Shown here: positions 25,797 to 35,871 of the stretch, piece by piece | Layout of the letters: every line of letters starts with the position of its first letter | Position numbering within the stretch: the first letter of the stretch is position 1 | Notes under the pieces: model-generated | Seen by the model: only the letters and a program-made list of their open reading frames with translations | The model's database searches: none | Told to the model about the DNA's origin: nothing | Source: an uncultured Chlorobiaceae bacterium | Lineage (GTDB): Bacteria > Bacteroidota > Chlorobiia > Chlorobiales > Chlorobiaceae | Direction of reading: 5' to 3' | DNA length: 45,600 bases | Assembly (NCBI GenBank): GCA_903937835.1 | Contig: CAJAAV010000120.1 | Coordinates: 1 to 45,600 of the forward strand | Made by a program: the position numbers and the translations under genes

Positions 25797-27579
25797 AAGT
25801 GGGACAAAGAGTGCCGTTGCAACATACTGCTTAGCGTGTTTTCTGCTGATTGTAGTACTCTCTTCCTGTGGCCGCAACAAGGGAGGCTCCGGGAATGCTG
25901 GCAATGGTGGGAGGGCTATGGATTCAACCCTCGTTATCGCCATGCTCGGTGATGCTGATTATCTTAATCCTGTGCTTGGAAGTACCGTTACATCAGGAAA
26001 TATTATCGGCCTTGTCTATCCCTCACTTCTGCAGAGTGAGTTTGACACAACAACCGGTTTGCTCAATTACATGGCACTTGAAAAAAAGCTGAGAGACGTA
26101 ACACCAGGTCAGGGGAAAAAAACACCGAAAGGCGCCCTTGCAAAGAGCTGGCGTATGTCGGGGGATCATAAATCCATCACCTATATTCTCCGGCATGATG
26201 CCTTCTGGAATGATGGACAACCAGTGGTATCGGGAGATTTCAAGTTTTCCTACAAGTTGTATGGTAATCCGGTTATCGCCAGCACCCGTCAGCAGTATCT
26301 TGCAGAGCTGGTTGGGGCTGACAAGGGCCAGGTTGATTTCGACAAGGCTATTGAGACGCCAGATGATACCACACTGGTCTTCAGGTTTTACAAGCCGGTT
26401 CCTGAACATCTTGCCCTTTTCCATACATCTCTGACCCCCCTTCCAGCTCACCAGTGGAAAAATGTGAAGCCTGATGAGTTTCGTCACTCTTCTCTCAATC
26501 TTGAACCGCTTGGGGCTGGCCCCTACCACCTGAAGAGCTGGAAGCAGCAGCAGGAAATCGTATTGTCCTCAAGCAGGAAATCGAATCTGCCGAAGCCAGG
26601 GACTATTCCGCAGATCACCTTCAGGGTTGTGCCTGATTACACGGTGCGGCTTGCGCAGCTTCAAACCGGCGCTGTGGATGTGGTTGAAAATATCAAGCCT
26701 GAGGATTTTACCGCTCTTTTGCGGGCGAACCGGCAGATTGATGTCAAAACAGTCGGGTTGAGAGTCTACGACTATGTTGGCTGGTCAAATATCGACCAGG
26801 AAGAGTACCGCAGAAGCGGTAGAGTAAGGCCGCACCCCCTTTTTGGCTCTGCCAGGGTTCGCCTTGCCCTGACCCAGGCGATAGATCGTGAAGCGATCAT
26901 AGACGGTTACCTTAAAGAGTATGGCGTCCTGTGCAATACTGATGTTTCGCCCTCCCTGAAATGGGCCTATAATGACCGGATTACTCCTCACGCCTTTGAC
27001 ACTGCAAAGGCTACAGCGATGCTTAAGGCCGAAGGATGGCTTCCAGGGCCGGATGGCATTTTGCAGAAACAGGGCAGGAAGTTCAGTTTCGTGCTCTATA
27101 CCAATTCGGGCAATGCGCGAAGAAACTATGCGAGTGTTATTATTCAGCAGAACCTTCGCTCTATTGGTATCGACTGCAAGCTTGAAGTTGAGGAATCCAA
27201 TGTCTTTTTTGAGAACCTTCAGCAAAGAAAGCTGGATGCGTGGATGGCTGGCTGGTCGATTGGTCTGGAGATAGATCCGCTCGATGTCTGGGGCTCAGAC
27301 CTCAAGAAGAGTCGCTTTAATTTCACGGGGTACCAGAATCCACGACTTGACCAGCTTTGTGAGCTGGCCAAGCAGAAGATGGACCCCACTGGAGCAAGAC
27401 CGTACTGGCTTGAGTATCAGGAAATTCTCCATCGGGATCAGCCGATCACCTTTCTTTACTGGATGAAGGAGACCCAGGGATTCAGCAAGAGGATTGAGGG
27501 GGAGGAACTCAATATTTCTGGTACTTTTTACAATATTGACGACTGGAGGCTGCGCCCTTCGGCAAATGTTGCACTATAG
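25780..27579 (+). CDS. oligopeptide ABC transporter substrate-binding lipoprotein
   Basis: The product has 599 residues from the ATG at 25780; an ATG at 25789 is equally possible. The signal peptide ends in the lipobox LSSC (Cys30), so the mature protein is a lipoprotein. The rest is a family 5 solute-binding protein: the early TLVIAMLGDADYLNPVLG segment, then HDAFWNDGQPVVSGDFKFSY, and later RLALTQAIDREAIIDGYL and the DAWMAGWSIGLEIDPLDVW region. It captures peptides or related solutes in the periplasm. The permease gene follows after 6 bases. It overlaps hprK by up to 17 bases. The exact ligand (oligopeptide, dipeptide or nickel) cannot be told. Confidence 0.92.
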   Translation: MAVMNESGTKSAVATYCLACFLLIVVLSSCGRNKGGSGNAGNGGRAMDSTLVIAMLGDADYLNPVLGSTVTSGNIIGLVYPSLLQSEFDTTTGLLNYMALEKKLRDVTPGQGKKTPKGALAKSWRMSGDHKSITYILRHDAFWNDGQPVVSGDFKFSYKLYGNPVIASTRQQYLAELVGADKGQVDFDKAIETPDDTTLVFRFYKPVPEHLALFHTSLTPLPAHQWKNVKPDEFRHSSLNLEPLGAGPYHLKSWKQQQEIVLSSSRKSNLPKPGTIPQITFRVVPDYTVRLAQLQTGAVDVVENIKPEDFTALLRANRQIDVKTVGLRVYDYVGWSNIDQEEYRRSGRVRPHPLFGSARVRLALTQAIDREAIIDGYLKEYGVLCNTDVSPSLKWAYNDRITPHAFDTAKATAMLKAEGWLPGPDGILQKQGRKFSFVLYTNSGNARRNYASVIIQQNLRSIGIDCKLEVEESNVFFENLQQRKLDAWMAGWSIGLEIDPLDVWGSDLKKSRFNFTGYQNPRLDQLCELAKQKMDPTGARPYWLEYQEILHRDQPITFLYWMKETQGFSKRIEGEELNISGTFYNIDDWRLRPSANVAL

Positions 27580-27585
27580 AGTCTT

Positions 27586-28551
27586 ATGCTGAGTTATATT
27601 TTCAAGAGGTTTTTGATTGCCATCCCGCTGGTTTTCGGAGTACTGACCCTTACGTTTTTCATTATCAGGCTTGCTCCAGGCGATCCTGCTGCATTTTTTA
27701 TTCAGCCCGGAATCAGTCCAAACGTTGCCGAGCAGATCAGGATGCAGTATGGTCTTAACGACACGGTACCTGTCCAGTATGTAAAATGGCTTGCCAATGT
27801 GCTGCAGGGTGATTTCGGACGAAGCTTCAGTCGGGCCCAACAGCCGGTTTTCGATGTTATTGCCAGCGCTCTGCCGATAACCATGACCATTGCATTGTTG
27901 ACCCTTGTTGCCAATTTTACCTTTGGTATTCTTATTGGAGTTATCTCTGCGATTCGCCAGAACACCTTTCTTGACAGATTTCTTACGGTAACCGCCCTCT
28001 TTTTTTATTCAATGCCGGAGTTCTGGTTTGCCTTGATGATGATTATTCTTTTTGCCCTGAAGCTTCCTCTTTTTCCAGCCTCAGGCCTGAACGAAATTGG
28101 TGCGGAGGGTTTCGGTCCGGTTGAGTTTGTGTTTGACCGTTTATGGCATCTTGTGTTGCCGGTGACAGTGCTCAGCATCAACGGGGCTGCCGGTATTGCC
28201 CGCTATGTCAGGGGAAGCATGCTTGAGGTTATCCGGCAGGACTATATCCGTACCGCCAGGGCCAAAGGGTTACCGGAAAATATCGTTATTTTCAAGCACG
28301 CACTTCGAAATGCTCTCTTGCCGGTGATTACCCTTATGGGAAGTTCGTTGCCCTTTATTTTTAGCGGGGCTTTGTTTATTGAGGTGATCTTTGCTTTTCC
28401 AGGGATGGGAAGAGTAACGGTAGAGGCTATTTTTGCAAGGGATTATCCGCTGATTATTGCCAACACCTTTATTTCAGGCTCTCTGATAGTGCTTGGCAAT
28501 CTTTTTGCTGACGTCCTTTATGCCGTGGCCGATCCGCGAATAAAGCTCTGA
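27586..28551 (+). CDS. oligopeptide ABC transporter permease (OppB/DppB type)
   Basis: The product has 321 residues and about six membrane helices. It begins MLSYIFKRFLIAIPLVFGVLT and contains LAPGDPAAFF, typical of OppB/DppB. The EAA cytoplasmic loop (YIRTARAKGLPENIVIFKHALRNA) contacts the ATPase. No OppC-type partner permease is in this operon, and the next gene is ruvB. The second permease and the ATPases must be supplied from elsewhere, with one ATPase at 14.2-15.2 kb. It is separated by only 6 bases from the binding-protein gene. Confidence 0.93.
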   Translation: MLSYIFKRFLIAIPLVFGVLTLTFFIIRLAPGDPAAFFIQPGISPNVAEQIRMQYGLNDTVPVQYVKWLANVLQGDFGRSFSRAQQPVFDVIASALPITMTIALLTLVANFTFGILIGVISAIRQNTFLDRFLTVTALFFYSMPEFWFALMMIILFALKLPLFPASGLNEIGAEGFGPVEFVFDRLWHLVLPVTVLSINGAAGIARYVRGSMLEVIRQDYIRTARAKGLPENIVIFKHALRNALLPVITLMGSSLPFIFSGALFIEVIFAFPGMGRVTVEAIFARDYPLIIANTFISGSLIVLGNLFADVLYAVADPRIKL

Positions 28552-28592
28552 ATCTCCTGACTTATGACCATTTAACCTGAAATGTTTGCTGT

Positions 28593-29630
28593 TTGAGAAT
28601 AGAATTGCTGAATACTCCCCCCGATGTGGTCGAGTCGAGGATTGAAGAGCAGATACGACCGCTTCGTATGAATGATTTTGCCGGCCAGCAGCGGCTGACC
28701 GATAACCTGAAAGTGTTCATTTCAGCAGCAAGAATGCGAGGTGATGCACTTGACCATGTCTTGTTGTCCGGGCCGCCAGGTCTCGGTAAAACGACACTTG
28801 CCTATATTATCGCTTCTGAAATGGGGAGCAGCATCAAGTCAACCTCAGGCCCTCTGCTCGATAAGGCGGGTAATCTTGCGGGACTTCTGACCGGGTTACA
28901 AAAAGGAGATGTGCTTTTTATCGACGAAATTCACCGTATGCCGCCGACGGTGGAGGAGTATCTCTATTCAGCCATGGAAGATTTTCGCATCGATATCATG
29001 CTTGACAGTGGTCCCTCCGCAAGGGCTGTGCAGTTGCGTATTGAGCCATTTACTCTTGTCGGAGCCACGACTCGTTCCGGACTTCTGACCTCCCCCCTCA
29101 GGGCAAGGTTCGGCATCAACAGCCGATTTGACTACTATGCTCCTGAACTTCTTGAAGGGATTATTATCAGGGCGTCAGGTATTCTTGGTATCGGCATCAA
29201 TGGTGATGCAGCATCGGAAATTGCGGGACGTTCAAGGGGAACACCCCGTATTGCCAACAGATTACTCCGGCGTGCAAGAGATTTTGCGCAGGTTGATGGC
29301 GTAGCGCTGATAACAAGGGACATTGCGATAAAAACCCTTGACTGTCTTGAAATTGATGAGGAGGGGCTTGATGATATGGACAAAAAAATCATGGAGACCA
29401 TCGTCAACAAATTCAACGGTGGTCCTGTCGGGATTGCCTCTCTTGCCGTCTCGGTGGGCGAAGAGCGGGATACCATTGAAGAAGTTTATGAGCCCTACCT
29501 TATTCAGGCAGGATATCTTACAAGAACAACAAGGGGACGGGTTGCCACCCGTCAGGCGTTTATCCGTTTTTCAACCGGTGCCGACAACAGTTATGAATCT
29601 CCCTTGTTTGATGCGAAGCCTGATCGATAA
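28593..29630 (+). CDS. ruvB: Holliday junction branch-migration helicase RuvB
   Basis: The product has 345 residues. RuvB is the hexameric AAA+ motor that, with RuvA, moves Holliday junctions. Motifs: Walker A GPPGLGKTT (about 56-64), Walker B LFIDEIHRM, sensor 1 GATTRSG, arginine finger and sensor 2 region in RGTPRIANRLLRR. A winged-helix C-terminal domain ends in TTRGRVAT. The usual first ATG is missing. The frame starts with TTG at 28593 (MRIELLN...), with no strong ribosome binding site. Its final codons overlap the next gene. Confidence 0.96.
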   Translation: MRIELLNTPPDVVESRIEEQIRPLRMNDFAGQQRLTDNLKVFISAARMRGDALDHVLLSGPPGLGKTTLAYIIASEMGSSIKSTSGPLLDKAGNLAGLLTGLQKGDVLFIDEIHRMPPTVEEYLYSAMEDFRIDIMLDSGPSARAVQLRIEPFTLVGATTRSGLLTSPLRARFGINSRFDYYAPELLEGIIIRASGILGIGINGDAASEIAGRSRGTPRIANRLLRRARDFAQVDGVALITRDIAIKTLDCLEIDEEGLDDMDKKIMETIVNKFNGGPVGIASLAVSVGEERDTIEEVYEPYLIQAGYLTRTTRGRVATRQAFIRFSTGADNSYESPLFDAKPDR

Positions 29631-31098
29631 ATTGCCGTTTATCTTTCTTGTTTTCCTTTCAGCTTGTTCGTCCAGGCCTTTTCTTTCTGGCAGCGCCACC
29701 GATCGTGATTCGCTTTCTGAATCCACGAAAAGAGAGCTTGTTGCAGCGGCACTGCAAAGCGCAAAAGGAGAGTATAAAGGAGCTGTTGACCGTTATCGAA
29801 AGCTCCTGACCGATCAACCCACAAATGCAGCCCTCCATTTTGCTCTTTCGAAAGCATACCTTGGCCTTGGCGTTGTCGATTCTGCCCGTATGTACAGCGA
29901 AAAAAGCGTTACGCTCAATCCTGGCAACAAATATTATCTAAGGTTGCTTGCCGGGATATCTCATCAGACGAATGATTACAGTCGGGCGGTTGAGCTTCGC
30001 CGACAGCTTGTCGCTCTTGAACCCGGAAGCACAGAGCCACTTACCGATCTTGCTCTGGAATATCTTGCCACCGATCAGCCAGAGAAAGCTCTTGCCGCTT
30101 TTAAGGAGCTCTTAACACTCGATCCGAGGAACGAGACTACCCTGGGCCAGGTGCTGCTTATGGAGATAAAGCTCACCCACTACCAGGATGCGATAGGTAC
30201 CTTGACTGAGCTTCTTGAGCGAGGCGATGGAAAAGAGAAACTTCGTATCACTCTCGGTGAACTTTATCGGCAGACAAGGCAGTATGATCTTGCCGTCAAG
30301 ACCTTCAGGGAGGTAGTTCGGGATAATCCCCGATTTCTTCCAGGATGGCTGGGGTTGTTCGACGCTGCCGTACAGTCAGGCAATCGTCCTGCTTTTTGTC
30401 AAGATCTTGACCTGTTTTTCAATACAGGTCAAATAAGTCTTGAACAGAAAATAGATCTCGCTGAATTCTTTGTAGCCCGTTCATCCCGGGAGAGCTCTTT
30501 TGTGGAGCCCGCCTCTGTCATGATCGATGAAATTAAAAAACGGTATTCTGGCAATAGCCCTATGACTTTCAGACTGCAGGTGGTGGAAGGCGAACTTCTT
30601 TTTCAGGCAGGCAAGGTCAAACCGGCATTACAACTGCTTGAAAAAGCGGTACATTCGAAAAAAGCAAAAAAGCAAAAAAAACTTTATGTACAGGCTGGCA
30701 GTATCCTTGCATTATGTTATGATAAGCTCGGTTACTCTGATAAAAGCATCCATCTTTATAAGAGTATTCTTGATCTTGATTCCGGCAATATTCTTATGAT
30801 GAACAACCTTGCATATATTCTTGCCGTTCAGGGCAAGGAGCTTCCGAGAGCTAAAAAACTTGCAATGAAAGCAGTTGCAGCAGAACCTGTCAATGGAGGT
30901 TATCTCGACACCCTTGGCTGGGTATTGTTCAGGATGGGAAAATATGAAAAAGCCAGAGAAACTCTGGAAAAAGCAGTTGAACTGGAGCCCCTGGAGGCTG
31001 AAATTCAGGACCATCTCGGTATCGTGTATGAGAAACTTGGTAATACGAAGAAGGCAATCGAAATGCAGAAGATGTCGCTAAAACGAAAGGTCAAGTAA
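29611..31098 (+). CDS. TPR-repeat lipoprotein
   Basis: The product has 495 residues from the ATG at 29611. The frame is open for another 270 bases upstream, but that part only shadows ruvB. The signal peptide MRSLIDKLPFIFLVFLSAC is followed by the lipidated Cys (C19). The mature part is built of tetratricopeptide repeats, clearest at the N- and C-terminal ends (for example AALHFALSKAYLGLGVVDSA and GYLDTLGWVLFRMGKYEKA). Such proteins act as scaffolds, often in envelope assembly. The partner is unknown. It overlaps ruvB by 20 bases. A strong terminator follows. Confidence 0.85.
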   Translation: MRSLIDKLPFIFLVFLSACSSRPFLSGSATDRDSLSESTKRELVAAALQSAKGEYKGAVDRYRKLLTDQPTNAALHFALSKAYLGLGVVDSARMYSEKSVTLNPGNKYYLRLLAGISHQTNDYSRAVELRRQLVALEPGSTEPLTDLALEYLATDQPEKALAAFKELLTLDPRNETTLGQVLLMEIKLTHYQDAIGTLTELLERGDGKEKLRITLGELYRQTRQYDLAVKTFREVVRDNPRFLPGWLGLFDAAVQSGNRPAFCQDLDLFFNTGQISLEQKIDLAEFFVARSSRESSFVEPASVMIDEIKKRYSGNSPMTFRLQVVEGELLFQAGKVKPALQLLEKAVHSKKAKKQKKLYVQAGSILALCYDKLGYSDKSIHLYKSILDLDSGNILMMNNLAYILAVQGKELPRAKKLAMKAVAAEPVNGGYLDTLGWVLFRMGKYEKARETLEKAVELEPLEAEIQDHLGIVYEKLGNTKKAIEMQKMSLKRKVK

Positions 31099-31118
31099 GA
31101 ATGTGGGACAAAACAAAA

Positions 31119-31140
31119 AACGACGGGAACTCCCGTCGTT
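31119..31140. terminator. bidirectional terminator between the TPR gene and nifJ
   Basis: AACGACGGGA (31119-31128) pairs with TCCCGTCGTT (31131-31140) in a 10-bp stem with a very tight two-base apex (in practice opened to about four bases). A-runs and T-runs on both sides serve both converging transcripts. Confidence 0.9.
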
Positions 31141-31170
31141 TTTTGTTTTACAAGTTATCCCTGTAAACTG

Positions 31171-34100
31171 TTACTCGCCACCAAACGTGCGAGCCGCCAG
31201 GTATTCGTAATGAGCCCAGCGTGCGTCTACCTCTTTCTGGATTGCGGCGTAGTACTCTGCGGCCATGGCTGGATGGCTCTTCTTGAGCATTCTGAAGCGG
31301 TTCTCCATATCAAGAAACTGAGCCACTGGTATTTTTGGCTTTTTCGAATCAAGAATCAGCGGATTTTTTCCTTCAAGCAAACGATCAGGATTGTAACGAT
31401 AGAGTATCCAGTGTCCGGAATCAACCGCAGCTTTCTGATTATCAAGCCCCGTAGACATGTTGATGCCGTGCGCAATACAGTGCGAATAGGCGATGATAAT
31501 GGACGGCCCGTTGTAGGCTTCGGCTTCAAGGAAGGCTTTCAGTGTCTGTTCGTCTCTGGAGCCAAAAGCAACCGAGGCAACATAGGCATTTCCATAGCTC
31601 ATGGATATCAGGCCAAGATCTTTTTTGGTTACGGTACGTCCGGCGGTCGCAAATTTTGCAACAGCCGCCTTTGGTGTTGCCTTCGACGCCTGTCCTCCTG
31701 TGTTTGAATAGACTTCAGTATCGAGCACCAGAAGGTTGATGTTTTTGTTGCCAGCCGTGACATGGTCAACGCCGCCATAGCCGATATCATAAGCCCATCC
31801 ATCGCCGCCGACGCCCCAGACGCTCTTTTTAACAAGCATATCAGCCAACGAAAGCAGATTTCTGGCGTCAGGCGAATCCATCTGACGGAGTTTCTCCTTC
31901 AGGATCGAAACCCGTTTTCTCTGCTCAAAAATTTCGGGCTCATTGTTTTCAGAGGCATTCAGTATCTCACTCGTCAGTGTTTCACCGATTTCAGAAGCCA
32001 CCCGTTTTAAAAGTTCGCTTGCATACTCCCGCTGTTTGTCAATGGAAATTCTGAAGCCGAGAGCAAATTCAGCAGTATCTTCAAAGAGTGAGTTCGACCA
32101 TGCAGGGCCCAGGCCGCTTGCATTTGTTGTATAGGGTGTTGTCGGGAGGTTTCCACCGTAGATCGAAGAACATCCCGTGGCATTACCGATAACAAGACGG
32201 TCCCCGAACAACTGTGTCATGAGTTTGATATACGGTGTTTCACCGCATCCAGAGCAGGCGCCGGAAAACTCGAAGAGAGGCACCTGAAGCTGCTGTTCCT
32301 TGACCAGCTTTAAATTGATATGACTCCGGTCAAAATCAGGAATATTGAGATAATAGTTCCAGTTGTCAACCTCGGTTTCACGAAGAGGCTGCTGCTGCTT
32401 CATGTTAAGGGCTCTTTTTCCCGGAGTGTTTTTATCTTTTCCCGGACAGACGTGAGCACAGACTTCGCATCCGGTGCAATCTTCAGGAGCAATCTGAATG
32501 GTATACTTCATCCCGCTCCAACTGGCTCCTTTTGCCTCGGCAGATTTAAACGTCCGTGGTGCGCTTGCTAGATATTTTGGATCATAGACCTTTGCACGTA
32601 TGGCTGCGTGTGGGCAAACGAGGGCGCATTTAGCGCACTGGATACAGATCTCAGGCTCCCAGACCGGAATTTCATCGGCAAGATTGCGCTTTTCAAATTT
32701 TGCGGTTCCAGTCGGATAAGTGCCGTCCACAGGCAGTTCGCTAACCGGAATATCGTCACCTTCGCCGGAAATGATTTTAGCCAGAACGTTGCAGACAAAC
32801 TCAGGAGCCTCACCGACAATAGGCTGCCGAAGTTTTTTGGTACTGTCGGCAATGCTGCCGATGGTGACCTGATGCAGGTTGGAGAGGGTATTATCTACGG
32901 CCTGTATGTTCTGGTTTACAACATCATCACCTTTTTTCCCGTATGTTTCCCTGATGGAACTCTTGATTTTTTCTACAGCCTCTTCACGGGGCAATACACC
33001 GGAAATGGCAAAAAAGCAGGCCTGCATAATCGTGTTGATGCGCTGGCCCATGCCGCTTGTATGGGCAACTGTATAGGCATCTATGGTATAGAGCTTCGCC
33101 TCTTTCCGGATCAGGTGCTCCTGAACAATCTTCGGAAGTTTGTCCCAGAGTTCATCGGCAGTATAGGGAGAGTTCAGAAGCAGCGTTCCCCCCTTCTTGA
33201 GATATTTGACCAGGTCAACCATCTCAAGAAATACCCAATGGTGGCAGCCAATAAACTGAGCTTCGGTAATCAGATAGGCTGAACGAATCTGAGAGGGGCC
33301 GAACCTGAGGTGTGAAGTGGTAATAGAGCCGGATTTCTTGGAATCGTAGACGAAATAACCCTGGGCAAAGTTCGGTGTGTTTTCACCAATAATCTTGATG
33401 CTGTTTTTATTAGCACCGACGGTACCGTCCGATCCCAAACCGTAAAAGAGCGCCCGGAACATTTCATCCGGTTCGATCGAGAAAGAATGGTCATAGTCAA
33501 GACTTGACTTGGTCACATCATCATTGATGCCGACCGTGAAATGATTTTTCGGTGTCGTGGAAGCCATGTTGTCAAACACGGACTTGATCATTGCTGGCGT
33601 AAATTCTTTGGATGAAAGACCATATCTGCCACCAGTAATGGTTGGCATGGTTTTCAGCAATCCGTTCTGTACCCCTTCGAACAGGGCGTTAACGGTATCA
33701 AGGTACAGTGGTTCTCCTGCGCTTCCCGGTTCTTTGAGGCGGTCAAGGACAGCGACAGAGGTAACCGTTGATGGAAATGCTTTGACAAAGCGCTCAATGT
33801 CAAATGGCCGGAAGAGGCGGGCATGGACAACACCGACTTTTTCGCCCTGGTTGTTGAGATATTCCATGGTTTCACGGGCGGTTTCAACCCCGGAACCCAT
33901 CAGAACAATAACACGTTCAGCGTCCGGCGCACCGTAGTATTCGTACAGGTTATAATGGCGTCCTGTGAGCTCCCCAAATTTCTCCATCACCTTTTCAGTA
34001 ATTTCAGGGCAGGCATTGTAGTAACTGTTGACGGTCTCCCTTGCCTGAAAATAGATATCCGGATTCTGTGAGGTTCCCCGAATAGCAGGTGCATCAGGGC

Positions 34101-34737
34101 TCAGACGACGGTTCCTGTGTGCAATGACCAGGTCATCATCAATCATACTCTTGATAATAGTATCGGCAATAACCTCGATTTTGGAGATCTCATGCGATGT
34201 TCTGAATCCGTCAAAGAAATGAAGGAATGGAACTCTCGATGCAAGGGTGGCTGCTGCCGAAATAAGAGCCATGTCCATGACCTCCTGAACAGAACTTGAT
34301 GCCAGAAGAGCAAAGCCTGTTCCGCGGACTGACATTACATCGCCATGGTCGCCAAAGATTGAAAGCGCCTGTGCGGCAATGGCGCGAGCTGAGACGTGTA
34401 TGACGCAGGGGGTAAGTTCACCCGCAATTTTATACATATTCGGAATCATGAGCAGAAGGCCCTGTGATGCCGTAAAGGTTGTTGTCAGAGCACCGGTCTG
34501 CAAAGCGCCGTGAACTGCGGCGGCTGCGCCAGCTTCACTCTGTAATTCATCAATTTTTGGTACTGTTCCCCAAATGTTGGTTTTTCCCTCTGCAGACCAT
34601 GCCTCCGAATATTCACCCATCGGTGAGGCTGGGGTAATTGGGTAAACACATACTACTTCACTGGTACGATAAGAGACATGAGCCAAAGCTTCATTTCCCT
34701 CCATTGTCTTATAAGTCTGGCTCATAGTGGCAGTCAT
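31171..34737 (-). CDS. nifJ: pyruvate:ferredoxin (flavodoxin) oxidoreductase, single-chain
   Basis: The product has 1188 residues, with all domains of the fused enzyme. The N-terminal pyrimidine-binding domain has YPITPASPMGE, then the GDHGDVMSVRGTGFALL segment and the gamma-type middle. A two-cluster ferredoxin insert follows, with CIQCAKCALVCPH and CTGCEVCAHVCPG (about 690-760). Then comes the TPP-binding part with CSGCGETPYIK, GNATGCSSIYGG and GGDGWAYDIGYGG. It interconverts pyruvate and acetyl-CoA plus CO2 with ferredoxin. In green sulfur bacteria it works mainly as pyruvate synthase after the reductive TCA cycle. ATGs at 34737 and 34725 are both possible starts. Monocistronic, preceded by about 285 AT-rich bases. 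Confidence 0.97.
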   Translation of the reverse strand: MTATMSQTYKTMEGNEALAHVSYRTSEVVCVYPITPASPMGEYSEAWSAEGKTNIWGTVPKIDELQSEAGAAAAVHGALQTGALTTTFTASQGLLLMIPNMYKIAGELTPCVIHVSARAIAAQALSIFGDHGDVMSVRGTGFALLASSSVQEVMDMALISAAATLASRVPFLHFFDGFRTSHEISKIEVIADTIIKSMIDDDLVIAHRNRRLSPDAPAIRGTSQNPDIYFQARETVNSYYNACPEITEKVMEKFGELTGRHYNLYEYYGAPDAERVIVLMGSGVETARETMEYLNNQGEKVGVVHARLFRPFDIERFVKAFPSTVTSVAVLDRLKEPGSAGEPLYLDTVNALFEGVQNGLLKTMPTITGGRYGLSSKEFTPAMIKSVFDNMASTTPKNHFTVGINDDVTKSSLDYDHSFSIEPDEMFRALFYGLGSDGTVGANKNSIKIIGENTPNFAQGYFVYDSKKSGSITTSHLRFGPSQIRSAYLITEAQFIGCHHWVFLEMVDLVKYLKKGGTLLLNSPYTADELWDKLPKIVQEHLIRKEAKLYTIDAYTVAHTSGMGQRINTIMQACFFAISGVLPREEAVEKIKSSIRETYGKKGDDVVNQNIQAVDNTLSNLHQVTIGSIADSTKKLRQPIVGEAPEFVCNVLAKIISGEGDDIPVSELPVDGTYPTGTAKFEKRNLADEIPVWEPEICIQCAKCALVCPHAAIRAKVYDPKYLASAPRTFKSAEAKGASWSGMKYTIQIAPEDCTGCEVCAHVCPGKDKNTPGKRALNMKQQQPLRETEVDNWNYYLNIPDFDRSHINLKLVKEQQLQVPLFEFSGACSGCGETPYIKLMTQLFGDRLVIGNATGCSSIYGGNLPTTPYTTNASGLGPAWSNSLFEDTAEFALGFRISIDKQREYASELLKRVASEIGETLTSEILNASENNEPEIFEQRKRVSILKEKLRQMDSPDARNLLSLADMLVKKSVWGVGGDGWAYDIGYGGVDHVTAGNKNINLLVLDTEVYSNTGGQASKATPKAAVAKFATAGRTVTKKDLGLISMSYGNAYVASVAFGSRDEQTLKAFLEAEAYNGPSIIIAYSHCIAHGINMSTGLDNQKAAVDSGHWILYRYNPDRLLEGKNPLILDSKKPKIPVAQFLDMENRFRMLKKSHPAMAAEYYAAIQKEVDARWAHYEYLAARTFGGE

Positions 34738-35023
34738 CCGATTTTTAATGACAAAAGAAGAGTGTAAATGTGTAGCGCACTGACAGGTAAACCACGAAAG
34801 AACTGACTTAAGGTAAGAAAATAGAAAATTACATTTGCAGTCAGAAAATTCAAATCAATATGCCCTGAAAGATATTAAAAAAAATGATTATTGATAAATT
34901 TAATTACATTTCTGCTTTCCCCATTGAGAAGATTGCTGGTTGCCGGGAATCTCCCCCGACAGTACCCGACACAGTACTCTTTGCTTACTTGTTTGGCCCA
35001 CCTAATACAGGATAAGAGGTTCT

Positions 35024-35770
35024 ATGGACGCGGAACACTCCGAAAACATTGTTTATGGCAGAAATGCCGTACTTGAGCTTCTCCAGCAAAAGCCTGAGAG
35101 CATCGAGAAAATCTACTTTCAGTTTAATACATCTCATCCGAAACTCAAGGAAATTGTTATCACTGCAAGGCGGCTGAAGCTTGTCAGCGGAAAGGCGCGG
35201 CTTGAGAAGCTCTCTTTGATTGCAGGAACAACCAAGCATCAGGGAGTGTGCGCTCTTATCAGCTCGGTCACCTATTATTCTCTTGAAGAGGTTCTTGCAA
35301 GTCCACGCAATACTTTTCCACTTTTTGTTGTACTGCAGGGGCTGGATGATCCTCATAATATTGGGGCCATTATTCGAACTGCCGAAGCTGTGGCGGCTGA
35401 TGCCGTTGTACTTGTCGAAGGAAAAGGAGCCCCGGTTAATGCCGTTGTTCATAAAGCCGCTGCCGGAGCACTTTCCCATATCAGAATCTGCAAGGTGAAG
35501 AGCCTTGTACGCGCGCTTGAATTCCTTCACCAGTGCAATGTTCATGTGATTGCGGCTGATATGGATGCAGAACTCAATTACACCGATGCCGATATGAAAA
35601 AAGCTACAGCAATTGTGCTTGGTATGGAGGGAAGCGGACTTGCCCCGGAAGCGGTGAAATTCTGTGACCATGTTGTCCGAATTCCCATGGCTGGCTGTGT
35701 CGAATCACTGAATGTGAGTGTGACGGCAGGTGTGCTGCTCTACGAGGCAATGCGGCAACGACTTGCGTGA
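35024..35770 (+). CDS. rlmB: 23S rRNA (guanosine-2251-2'-O)-methyltransferase RlmB / TrmH family
   Basis: The product has 248 residues. It has the N-terminal substrate-binding domain (YGRNAVLELL, then TTKHQGVCALI) and the SPOUT catalytic domain with the three TrmH motifs: QGLDDPHNIGAIIRTAEA, VLGMEGSGLAP and IPMAGCVESLNVSVTAGVLLYEA. The last forms the trefoil knot that binds S-adenosylmethionine. It methylates the ribose of G2251 in 23S rRNA in E. coli. The specific target here is inferred from overall length and domain order. gcvH follows about 100 bases downstream on the same strand. Confidence 0.92.
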   Translation: MDAEHSENIVYGRNAVLELLQQKPESIEKIYFQFNTSHPKLKEIVITARRLKLVSGKARLEKLSLIAGTTKHQGVCALISSVTYYSLEEVLASPRNTFPLFVVLQGLDDPHNIGAIIRTAEAVAADAVVLVEGKGAPVNAVVHKAAAGALSHIRICKVKSLVRALEFLHQCNVHVIAADMDAELNYTDADMKKATAIVLGMEGSGLAPEAVKFCDHVVRIPMAGCVESLNVSVTAGVLLYEAMRQRLA

Positions 35771-35871
35771 GTTGCCACCTCCTCTGATTTGAAGGGATTC
35801 CAAAAAATATTACCTTGTTTCATAACGAAAGTTGTCAGGCAGACTTCATCAACTCTTTTCTCTCTTTTGAT

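Noticed and set aside
32608-33282. Plus-strand frame of 224 codons within nifJ
   Set aside because: It is a shadow of the well-defined ferredoxin-domain region of nifJ.
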